A stretch of DNA of 38,916 nt from NCBI GenBank assembly GCA_024278565.1, contig JAJRSY010000107.1, positions 1-38,916 of the forward strand, given 5' to 3'. This document shows positions 19,687 through 27,278 of the stretch, piece after piece. This DNA is from Bacteroidota bacterium. GTDB lineage: Bacteria; Bacteroidota; Bacteroidia; Flavobacteriales; Flavobacteriaceae. Each line of letters opens with the position of its first letter. The first letter of the stretch is position 1. The notes under the pieces were generated by a model. That model had not been told where the DNA came from. It worked only from the letters and a program-made list of their open reading frames with translations, and ran no database searches. The translations under genes were made by a program, and so were the position numbers.

Positions 19687-19717
19687 AAAAAAGAGACCCG
19701 AATAGAGCCTCTTTTTT
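19687..19717 (-). terminator. Intrinsic terminator
   Basis: aaaaaagag...ctctttttt stem downstream of the 19737-19994 gene. Confidence 0.6.
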
Positions 19718-19736
19718 ATATAATCTGGGTTAACGA

Positions 19737-19994
19737 TTATTTACCGCCACCCATTGTACCAATAACCGGTAATGGCTCTGCCTTTCCGTTAACTGCGTTT
19801 ATAACACCCAGTACCATCAGTAACAGTGGTATATAACCCAGAAAGCTAAGGAAGCCTATCCCAGTTGCCAAAACCAATACATATGTAGCAATGGATATTA
19901 TTATTCCAAGAATAAAAATGCGAAGTGATTGACCTATATGAAACTTGGCAAATTCGTTATTCTTGTCTTTGTTCATAAAGTAGGCAACTATCAA
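19737..19994 (-). CDS. Small membrane protein, DUF4870-like
   Basis: MNKDKNNEFAKFHIGQSLRIFILG, two to three TM helices; paralogue-like neighbour of 19328-19651. Confidence 0.65.
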   Translation of the reverse strand: MIVAYFMNKDKNNEFAKFHIGQSLRIFILGIIISIATYVLVLATGIGFLSFLGYIPLLLMVLGVINAVNGKAEPLPVIGTMGGGK

Positions 19995-20109
19995 CCTATC
20001 AGGGTTATGTAACTGATAATGGCCATTGTTTTTCCTTCGTCAATTGTACTTTGATTCATAATTATTAATTTTTAAATGGTTGTTATTGTAATATACAACT
20101 GAAATTTAG

Positions 20110-21363
20110 TCAAATTAGTACTTGGTTGTTGCCAATAACGCCATAAACTTCACCTTTAAGGGCTTTTTTAAGGAAAACGCTATTTTTTGAGGTGGAAGAT
20201 ATATGGTTTTGGTAGAAAGTGTATTTTTTTTCAGGGTCGAAAAGTGTGAAACATGCCTTTTCGCCTTTTTTAATGATTGGGGTTTTCAACTGGTACCGTT
20301 CCCTTCCCTTGGTCAATAGGCTTATTGTAGTTTCCAAGTCAAAGAGTTGGTTAAGAGTTCCGAAAGCACTTTCCAATCCTATTGTACCGTAGGTGGCCTT
20401 ATCGAATTCCACCCGTTTTTCCTCAATGTTCATGGGGGTGTGGTCTGAGGTTATAAAATCTATTGTTCCGCCTATTACCCCTTTTAGCAGGGCTTTTGTG
20501 TCTTCTTTGGTACGTAGGGGGGGCATTAGCTTGAAATCGGTCTCAAACTCCCCTAGGTCCTCGTCGTTAAAATATAGGTTGTGCAGGGCTACGCTACAAC
20601 TTATATCCAATCCTTTTTTCTTGGCCTCGGAAATCAGTTTTACCGATTTTGCGGTTGATAGGGTGGGTATATGTAACTTTCCACCGGTATATTCCAAAAT
20701 GAACAGGTCTCTTGCTATCTGGAGTTCTTCCGCAAGAGCGGGAATTCCTTTCAATCCCATTTTTGTTGAAACTTCACCCTCATTAACTACGCCCTTTCCA
20801 GCAATTTGGGCATCCAACGGAAAAGAATGTACCAGCCCGTCAAAGCTTTGGGCGTACTGCAAAGCAATTTTAAGAAGATTGGAATTTCCGATCGGGCGTT
20901 TGTAATCGTAAAAACCGACCGCCCCTGCATTTTTCATATCGTAGAGTTCGGCCAAACCCCTTCCTTCACTTTTTACAGTTAATGTGCCTAGGGGGTAGAG
21001 GTTGGTTGCATGGCCCTTAGCTGCATTTTTCAGAAATACAATATCAGAACTGCTATCTGGCACTGGGTACGAGTTGGGGTTCAGTACAATATCGGTAAAC
21101 CCACTTTTGGTGGCGGTCAGCAGTCCGTTTGAAATAGTTTCCCGCTCTTCAAAGCCCGGCTCGCCAAAACTAATACTGCTATCAAACCAACCCACCGATA
21201 TATGAAGGTTTTTGAAATCGACGATTTGGGTTTTGCCCTTTGGCGTTATTTTAGTTGCTATGGTATCGATGATGCCATTTTTAATGAGGATATCACGTTT
21301 TTTAAAATGCAGGGCCTTGTTGTTGGCATCTATAATTCTGGCAGCTTTTATGAGTACGTTCAT
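20110..21363 (-). CDS. Dihydroorotase-like amidohydrolase homologue lacking metal-ligand histidines
   Basis: Collinear with dihydroorotase (FGEPGFEERETISNG; ITSDHTP) but with substitutions at HxH and other His sites; ATG at 21363 overlaps the upstream stop (ATGA). Confidence 0.85.
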   Translation of the reverse strand: MNVLIKAARIIDANNKALHFKKRDILIKNGIIDTIATKITPKGKTQIVDFKNLHISVGWFDSSISFGEPGFEERETISNGLLTATKSGFTDIVLNPNSYPVPDSSSDIVFLKNAAKGHATNLYPLGTLTVKSEGRGLAELYDMKNAGAVGFYDYKRPIGNSNLLKIALQYAQSFDGLVHSFPLDAQIAGKGVVNEGEVSTKMGLKGIPALAEELQIARDLFILEYTGGKLHIPTLSTAKSVKLISEAKKKGLDISCSVALHNLYFNDEDLGEFETDFKLMPPLRTKEDTKALLKGVIGGTIDFITSDHTPMNIEEKRVEFDKATYGTIGLESAFGTLNQLFDLETTISLLTKGRERYQLKTPIIKKGEKACFTLFDPEKKYTFYQNHISSTSKNSVFLKKALKGEVYGVIGNNQVLI

Positions 21364-23282
21364 TTTATAAATTTTTGTATCAGCACTTCGGTCACCATAA
21401 ACAACACCGCTAAAATAACAAACCATTTCCAAAGCTCGTTTACAGTAGCGTCTTTTTGCAAGTTCTGAAATAGCGATGCTATCGTTTTTTCTGAGTTATA
21501 TGCGCTTAAAGATTCCATATTCATATAGTTCAGTCGGCTTTCAGCCCTTGGGTAATTGAAACTTAAATTTTTCAATACGGTTTTATCGTCCTTAACACTG
21601 TATACTCCATCAGAAGTTGGGTGTTCATAGAATGTCAACGAAGTCTTGTTTGAAAATGATCGTTGTTGGGGAATAAATTCATAATCACCTCTAACGACTT
21701 TTAGAATATGGTCTTTTGCCAGTTTAATGGGAATTTCAATTTTTGCCATACTACCCAGAAGCGTATAAAGTTCTGGTAATTTAAGGCTGTTCATGCCCAT
21801 ATTGTAAAAAGTAGGTACGATCAACGGAGAATTTTTGAAATTAGAATTTTTACTGGAAATGGATGCCGTGAAGATAAAGACCTGATCCGAACCAAAAAGA
21901 AACTGACTTTTATTCTGAAACGACAGCATGTTACGGGCGTTTGTTTTTGCCTTAAAGTAATGCAACACCTTAGGGTACTGAAAATTAACTACTTTTTTTT
22001 CAAACACATCTCTGAACAAGGGGTGCGAAAAAGAGATATCGGTAATCTGCTGTTCCTTGTTAAAACCTTGTGTATACGTTGTTGAAAAGTAATTCGATAG
22101 CAATTGATTGTACGAATCGAGATCTATTTTTACGGCAGGTACGATTACTAGACTGCCCCCATTATCAGTGAATGACTTGAGATTGGTTGACAAAGCAGTG
22201 GGTATGGTTTCCAGTTCATTTAAAACAATCAGGTTTTGATCGTTCAAAGTGCTATAGTTTAAATTAGTAAGGGTGTTGGCAGAGAATTGAAACTCATCTT
22301 GAGTGAAAATACGTTTTAAATAGGTACTATTGGCAGTGCCAATAGCGCGGACTTTTATTTTGTCTTTCGCATCAATGTTAAAGTAGAGCTGGTTGTCATA
22401 GGTGAGGCCCCCGTCCAATATTTCAATTTTGCCTTTGATTACTTCATTTTTGGGCAGTGTAAAATTGACCTTTGCTTTTTTGTTCTTATTAAATGAAGCT
22501 GCTGTTTTTGCTATCAGTTTTTCAGCATTAAAGAGAGAAACAGGTATGCTTTCAATAGTGAAACTGCTCGAGAGCAATGCAGTAAGCTCAATATTGTCTG
22601 AGCCACTGTTGTTTATGAAAACAGAATCTAAAGAGACATTCTCTGAATTCTGAGAATCGAGGAGAACTAAGTGTTTTTTAACCGTACTGATCGAATCAAT
22701 TGTCTTAGATGCCATACGTTGCTGAAAATCAGAAATGACCACTGTATTTTTGAACGTATTTTCCTCAGAGGTGTAGAGCGCATTTGCTTTGAGATATATC
22801 TCGTTCAATTTCAGTTGCTTTTCTGTATAATCAAGCGTTAAAAGATCGTTCTGAACATCTTTTAAAGTAACTTCATTAAACACCTTTGTATTGGTGAATA
22901 GACTGAATGTTTGGTTTTTGGGCAGTTCTTTTATGAGGTTTTGAACAGCATCATCAAGCAGGGTGGTGTTTTCTGTTTTGGCCTGCATACTAAACGAATT
23001 ATCTAGGTAAATAACGGTTTCTTTTTCTTGAAGTGCTGATTTATTGGCAAAAAAAGGCTGGGCAAAGGCGATTATCAGGGCAGTGAGCAATAGCATTCTT
23101 GTGAAAAGCAATAGCCATTTTTTTAAGCTATTGCTACGTCGTGATTCAGCTACTACTTTCTGTAAGAGCTTTACATTGGTGAAAGGGGTTTTCTTAAACT
23201 TTCGAAGTTGAAAAAGATGAATGAAAAGAGGAATCAGTAGAAGAAATAAGGCCCAAAGTAGTTCTGGATATTTAAACTGCAT
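21360..23282 (-). CDS. BatA-domain protein with VWA-like domain
   Basis: N-terminal MQFKYPELLWALFLLLIPLFIHLFQLRKFKKTPFTNVKLL (BatA); VIYLDNSFSM (MIDAS-like); C-terminal TM. Confidence 0.88.
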   Translation of the reverse strand: MQFKYPELLWALFLLLIPLFIHLFQLRKFKKTPFTNVKLLQKVVAESRRSNSLKKWLLLFTRMLLLTALIIAFAQPFFANKSALQEKETVIYLDNSFSMQAKTENTTLLDDAVQNLIKELPKNQTFSLFTNTKVFNEVTLKDVQNDLLTLDYTEKQLKLNEIYLKANALYTSEENTFKNTVVISDFQQRMASKTIDSISTVKKHLVLLDSQNSENVSLDSVFINNSGSDNIELTALLSSSFTIESIPVSLFNAEKLIAKTAASFNKNKKAKVNFTLPKNEVIKGKIEILDGGLTYDNQLYFNIDAKDKIKVRAIGTANSTYLKRIFTQDEFQFSANTLTNLNYSTLNDQNLIVLNELETIPTALSTNLKSFTDNGGSLVIVPAVKIDLDSYNQLLSNYFSTTYTQGFNKEQQITDISFSHPLFRDVFEKKVVNFQYPKVLHYFKAKTNARNMLSFQNKSQFLFGSDQVFIFTASISSKNSNFKNSPLIVPTFYNMGMNSLKLPELYTLLGSMAKIEIPIKLAKDHILKVVRGDYEFIPQQRSFSNKTSLTFYEHPTSDGVYSVKDDKTVLKNLSFNYPRAESRLNYMNMESLSAYNSEKTIASLFQNLQKDATVNELWKWFVILAVLFMVTEVLIQKFIK

Positions 23283-23299
23283 TCCCGATTTTGGTTTGG

Positions 23300-23307
23300 C
23301 AAATATA
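23300..23307 (-). promoter_or_regulatory. -7 element TAtaTTTG upstream of the BatA gene
   Basis: caaatata on the plus strand, 18 bp upstream of the start. Confidence 0.5.
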
Positions 23308-23367
23308 ACTAAAAAAAGATGTAAGACTATCGTGTTTTTAGAGCAATGATAAAAAGTTTAACCGAGT

Positions 23368-24375
23368 TCAACAAAAAAAGAAATAGTTGGTATCGTGGTT
23401 TTTGTTCAAGTTTGAACAGTAATCTTGAATCATTGTTTGTTCCTCTGGGTTGGCCACGGTTATTATGCTTTGAGGGCTATTCAATTGCTCTAAAAAAGTG
23501 TAGTGGAGCATTGGTTTTCCATAAATCTCTTTTCCTATTTTCTTTGGATTGTCACAGAGCCAATGAAAATCGATTTTTTCTTTCAATAAACCCTTGGCAA
23601 TAGTTTTGCCTTTATTTCCTGCGCCCCATACCACCAAAGCTCTATTAGGATCGAAATCAAGTTTCAAAAAATAACGGAGTTTGATGTCCAAGAAATAATT
23701 TTGGGCGTAATGCTCACTTGTACGTGAAGTACGGGTTACATAGTCGCGCCAATGGTGTAGTATTTGGGTACAGGGTATGCATTTTAACCCACGTTCATAA
23801 AAACGAAAAGCTAGGTCGTAATCTTCAGGATACCTGTTCGGTGAAAATGCCCCACAATTGTCAAGATCTTCTTTATGCACCATCCAGCAAGGGGAGGGAA
23901 TGACGCATTCTTTGTAAATTTCTGTAAAATTGCCCCCATCCTGAGTTAGTGTGTTCAACCACGTTTCATAACGTTTGTACCCGTTACCGATTCCTTTTTC
24001 GGAAAAATACCTGACTTGGCCGATGGCAATATGACCAGCACCCATTTTCAATAGTGAAGCGGCCATAACCTCTAATTTGTCGGGAGACATAATGTCATCA
24101 GAATCCATTCGGGTGATAAGATGCCCCTTGCTTCTGGCATAAGCCGAACGTAGCGCATCAATGATGCCGTTACCTTCGTTCTCAATTACTTTAATTCGTG
24201 GATCTTGCAGGGCATAAGTACACATCAGATTATAGCTGCTATCAGTAGAGTGGTCGTTTACTGCCAAAACCTCCCAACTTTCATAGCTTTGTGCCAATAT
24301 CGAGTCGATACACTCTGGCAGAAATACTGCTGTGTTTTTAAAAGGGATCAGAATACTGACCAAGGCGGTTTTCAT
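23368..24375 (-). CDS. Glycosyltransferase family 2 with C-terminal WGAGxKG domain
   Basis: VSILIPFKNTAVFLPECIDSILAQSYESWEVLAVNDHSTD; MDSDDI; C-terminal VVWGAGNKGKTIAKGLL. Confidence 0.88.
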   Translation of the reverse strand: MKTALVSILIPFKNTAVFLPECIDSILAQSYESWEVLAVNDHSTDSSYNLMCTYALQDPRIKVIENEGNGIIDALRSAYARSKGHLITRMDSDDIMSPDKLEVMAASLLKMGAGHIAIGQVRYFSEKGIGNGYKRYETWLNTLTQDGGNFTEIYKECVIPSPCWMVHKEDLDNCGAFSPNRYPEDYDLAFRFYERGLKCIPCTQILHHWRDYVTRTSRTSEHYAQNYFLDIKLRYFLKLDFDPNRALVVWGAGNKGKTIAKGLLKEKIDFHWLCDNPKKIGKEIYGKPMLHYTFLEQLNSPQSIITVANPEEQTMIQDYCSNLNKNHDTNYFFFC

Positions 24376-24478
24376 TGGGCACAAGTTACTACTATTGCAA
24401 TCAATTTTAAAAATTGGCAGAAGTTGGATATGGACAATAAAATTCAATAAAAGCCTTTAAAGAATAAAAAAAGCGTTC

Positions 24479-24486
24479 TATATTTG
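24479..24486 (+). promoter_or_regulatory. -7 element TAtaTTTG of the tRNA-Ser gene
   Basis: TATATTTG 11 bp upstream of the tRNA 5' end. Confidence 0.65.
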
Positions 24487-24496
24487 CACCCGCAAA

Positions 24497-24581
24497 GGAG
24501 AAATGGCAGAGTGGTCGAATGCACTAGTCTTGAAAACTAGCGAGGGTCACACCTCCGGGGGTTCGAATCCCTCTTTCTCCG
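24497..24581 (+). tRNA. tRNA-Ser (anticodon UGA)
   Basis: GGAGAAA...TTTCTCC acceptor; anticodon stem CTAGT-cTTGAAA-ACTAG; GGTTCGAATCC T arm; long variable arm; CCA not encoded. Confidence 0.95.
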
Positions 24582-24584
24582 CAA
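24566..24584. repeat. Direct repeat copy A (aatccctctttctccgcaa), 3' end of tRNA-Ser
   Basis: Identical 19-mer at 24730-24748. Confidence 0.9.
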
Positions 24585-24604
24585 TCAAATGTGATTTTAG
24601 TGTT

Positions 24605-24666
24605 ACATTTTTGGCATAAAAAAATCCACCGAGCGTGCTTGAGTGGATTTTTTTATGCCAAAATGT
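24605..24666. repeat. Long inverted repeat / hairpin (~25-bp arms)
   Basis: acatttttggcataaaaaaatccac / gtggatttttttatgccaaaatgt, one bulged base, 13-nt loop. Confidence 0.9.
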
Positions 24667-24729
24667 ATATCCTGTAAGAATATCTAAAATGGCATTTGCA
24701 GTATGTGGTAGTAAGGTATCAACGTAGTT

Positions 24730-24748
24730 AATCCCTCTTTCTCCGCAA
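24730..24748. repeat. Direct repeat copy B (aatccctctttctccgcaa)
   Basis: Exact 19-bp match to the tRNA-Ser 3' end. Confidence 0.9.
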
Positions 24749-24776
24749 AAAACCCACGACAAAAGTTGTGTTTTTT

Positions 24777-25238
24777 TTAGTTCACCTCAATAAGTCTTAC
24801 GTCGAACACAAGTACAGAACCGCCGGGTATGCCCCTTGTATCAAAACTGCCATACCCTAAATGGGAAGGCACCAAAAGAATACCGTTGCCCCCTTCTTTG
24901 AAATAGGCAATACCTTCCGTCCAGCCTTTGATTACCTGTTGCAGCCCAAATGAAATGCCTTCGGCATCACTTTGGTCAAAGACACTTCCATCAGTATAAT
25001 AACCCTTATAGGCTACGGTGACATTTGAGTTTGCATTTGGCTGAACTCCAGTACCCAGCTCATCAATGACGTAATAAAGCCCCGTGCTGCTTCTTTGTGC
25101 GTTTAACCCATGGGTAGAAATATAGGTTGTGATTTCTTTTTCGTTCTGTTCGGTAAAATCTATGGGTTGATCGGTTTTCTTATCCGTATTGCAAGAATAG
25201 AAAAAAAGGAACAAAAAGGGCATCAAAGCGTATTTCAT
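24777..25238 (-). CDS. FKBP-type peptidyl-prolyl cis-trans isomerase, lipoprotein
   Basis: Lipobox FLFFYSC; VTVAYKGYYTDGSVFDQS, VIKGWTEGIAYFKEGGNGILLVPSHLGYG. Confidence 0.93.
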   Translation of the reverse strand: MKYALMPFLFLFFYSCNTDKKTDQPIDFTEQNEKEITTYISTHGLNAQRSSTGLYYVIDELGTGVQPNANSNVTVAYKGYYTDGSVFDQSDAEGISFGLQQVIKGWTEGIAYFKEGGNGILLVPSHLGYGSFDTRGIPGGSVLVFDVRLIEVN

Positions 25239-25266
25239 AATGTGTTTGGTATGTTTTTATAAAGAG

Positions 25267-25274
25267 CAAATATA
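25267..25274 (-). promoter_or_regulatory. -7 element TAtaTTTG upstream of the FKBP gene
   Basis: caaatata on the plus strand, 29 bp upstream of the start. Confidence 0.5.
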
Positions 25275-25490
25275 AGGGGTGGTAGGCTGTTTTGTTCACT
25301 AATATTGAGAAAAATCGTTTTCATCTTCGAAATACCATGGTCTTCTAAAGGCGGATTTCTATAGATGTATTTCATTGTTTGCTATGGATAAAGGTATAAA
25401 ATAGTAAGGGAATTGGTAGCCTATTTGGCTAAAAACAGTTTTGTATTGGCATAGTGTGTTTCTTTTCTTTTTAGACCCTATTTTTGCCGT

Positions 25491-26246
25491 ATGGAAGAAT
25501 GGTACCACTACGTACTTTTGATAGGGGTTGGTTTTGCCGTAGGTTTTATCAATACCGTTGCAGGTGGCGGTTCTTTGCTTACGTTACCTGTATTGATTTT
25601 TTTGGGCCTGCCCCCAAGTGTGGCAAACGGTACCAATCGGGTGGCCATCGTTGTTCAGACCGCTTTGGCGACGGTCGGTTTTAAGAGCAAGGGTGTTTCT
25701 ACAGCCCCGTCCAATGTTTATTTGGGTATATCGGCGCTCTTCGGTGCCATAATAGGTGCTTATATTGCCGTTGATATCAAAGGGGAAACTTTTAACAAGA
25801 TCCTCGCTATAATTATGGTCGTGGTGGTTATCATCATTATCTTTAAGCCCAAGCTAAATCTTGAAGATGTTCAAGAAAGGATTACGGGAAAACACCTATG
25901 GATTAGTATCGTTGCCTTTTTCTTTTTTGGCATTTATGGTGGGTTTATCAATGCTGGACTTGGCTTTGTCATGATTTTATTTTTACATTACGTAAATAAA
26001 ATGACCTTGGTAAGGTCAAATGCGACCAAGGTGGCGGTTGTGTTTATTTATACCCTTGCCGCTTTGGTTGTTTTTGTGCTGAACGATAAGGTGAACTGGA
26101 AAATAGGACTGATACTCGCCCTAGGTAACGGTTCAGGGGCCTGGTTGGCAAGTAGGGTTTCGGTGAATAGGGGCGACGGGTTTATAAAGGTTTTTTTGGT
26201 GGTCATGGTCATTGCCATGTCGGTTAAATTATGGTTTTTCAATTAA
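25491..26246 (+). CDS. Sulfite exporter TauE/SafE family protein
   Basis: GFAVGFINTVAGGGSLLTLPVLIFLGLPPSVANGTNRVAI; GGFINAGLGFVMILFLHY; 8 TM-like segments. Confidence 0.93.
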   Translation: MEEWYHYVLLIGVGFAVGFINTVAGGGSLLTLPVLIFLGLPPSVANGTNRVAIVVQTALATVGFKSKGVSTAPSNVYLGISALFGAIIGAYIAVDIKGETFNKILAIIMVVVVIIIIFKPKLNLEDVQERITGKHLWISIVAFFFFGIYGGFINAGLGFVMILFLHYVNKMTLVRSNATKVAVVFIYTLAALVVFVLNDKVNWKIGLILALGNGSGAWLASRVSVNRGDGFIKVFLVVMVIAMSVKLWFFN

Positions 26247-26311
26247 TTGTTTATTTCTAAAAATCACATGGGGTTTAATGTATCATTCTGGGGTTGAATC
26301 CCTCGCCTTTA

Positions 26312-26332
26312 CCTGCCTGCCGGATAGGCAGG
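26312..26332. repeat. Dispersed palindromic repeat CCTGCCTGCCGGATAGGCAGG
   Basis: Same family as 456-476 and 35419-35438. Confidence 0.75.
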
Positions 26333-26401
26333 AGTTTTGTATATTATAGGTAATTGTTCGGCTCCGAGGTCTCATTTCGGTTGAAAAAAATTATTTGAGT
26401 T

Positions 26402-26434
26402 AGTAACACCGTGACTCAAAGTCACGGTGTTACT
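26402..26434. repeat. Perfect hairpin AGTAACACCGTGACT-caa-AGTCACGGTGTTACT
   Basis: 15-bp perfect arms, 3-nt loop, no T-tract. Confidence 0.85.
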
Positions 26435-26487
26435 TAGGTTAGTTGCTTTAGCCGATGGTAGTTTAATTAATTAAATTATAGATGTGA

Positions 26488-27123
26488 ATGTTAGATAGTA
26501 TCAATGATTTAAAGTGGCGGTACGCCGTCAAAAAGTTCGATTCGGAAAGAATTCTTCCCTCTGATAAGATCGACAAACTGAAGGAAGCATTCAACCTTAC
26601 GGCAACATCTTATGGCCTACAGCCCATAAGAATGGTAGTGGTCAAAAACAAAGAACTTCAAAACCAATTGTTCAAACATTCGTTTGAACAACCTCAGCCT
26701 GCTCAGGCTTCACATGTACTTGTAATTTGTATTGAAAAACAGATTGATGCTGAATATATATCTAATTATTTTAAGCATGTCAAACAGGTAAGGGGTACCA
26801 GTGACGCTATATTAGATCCGTTCAAAGATACACTGGTCGATAGTTTTTCTAATAAAGATAGCGGTGAAATCAGAAATTGGGCCGTAAATCAGGCCTATTT
26901 GGCGCTGGGTAACCTTTTGACAGTTTGTGCCCTAGAACGAATAGATTCTTGCCCTATGGAAGGCTTTGATCCCGATGCTTACGATGTCATTTTGAATTTG
27001 GAAAAAAAAGGACTGACATCGGTCTTGGTAATGCCCGTAGGCTATCGCGCAGTAGACGATGAGTTCAGTACGTTCAAAAAAGTAAGAAAAAATTTAAAGG
27101 ATAGCGTTATCGAGTTTTTTTAA
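26488..27123 (+). CDS. Nitroreductase-family NAD(P)H-dependent oxidoreductase
   Basis: NDLKWRYAVKKFD...; NWAVNQAYLALGNLLTVCALERIDSCPMEGFDP. Confidence 0.93.
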   Translation: MLDSINDLKWRYAVKKFDSERILPSDKIDKLKEAFNLTATSYGLQPIRMVVVKNKELQNQLFKHSFEQPQPAQASHVLVICIEKQIDAEYISNYFKHVKQVRGTSDAILDPFKDTLVDSFSNKDSGEIRNWAVNQAYLALGNLLTVCALERIDSCPMEGFDPDAYDVILNLEKKGLTSVLVMPVGYRAVDDEFSTFKKVRKNLKDSVIEFF

Positions 27124-27214
27124 ATATGTGTTTTCAGTGAACAGTTATAGAGTAATAAGTAAACAGTAAAAAAAAAGCAAAAAGCAAACCTATGGTTCCT
27201 GAATTTTTTATTTT

Positions 27215-27270
27215 ACTCATAAACTCATAAACTCATAAACTCATAAACTCATAAACTCATAAACCCATAA
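27215..27270. repeat. 8-bp tandem repeat (ACTCATAA)x6 plus ACCCATAA
   Basis: Six perfect contiguous copies 27215-27262, one degenerate copy 27263-27270. Confidence 0.95.
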
Positions 27271-27278
27271 ATAAATAT

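Noticed and set aside
24547-24762. 71-aa minus ORF across the tRNA-Ser 3' end
   Set aside because: Overlaps the tRNA gene and the long hairpin; the ending AEKEGFEPPEV is antisense tRNA read-through seen in many spurious annotations.
27215-27270. CRISPR-like array
   Set aside because: 8-bp head-to-tail repeats without spacers; a microsatellite-type tandem repeat, not CRISPR.
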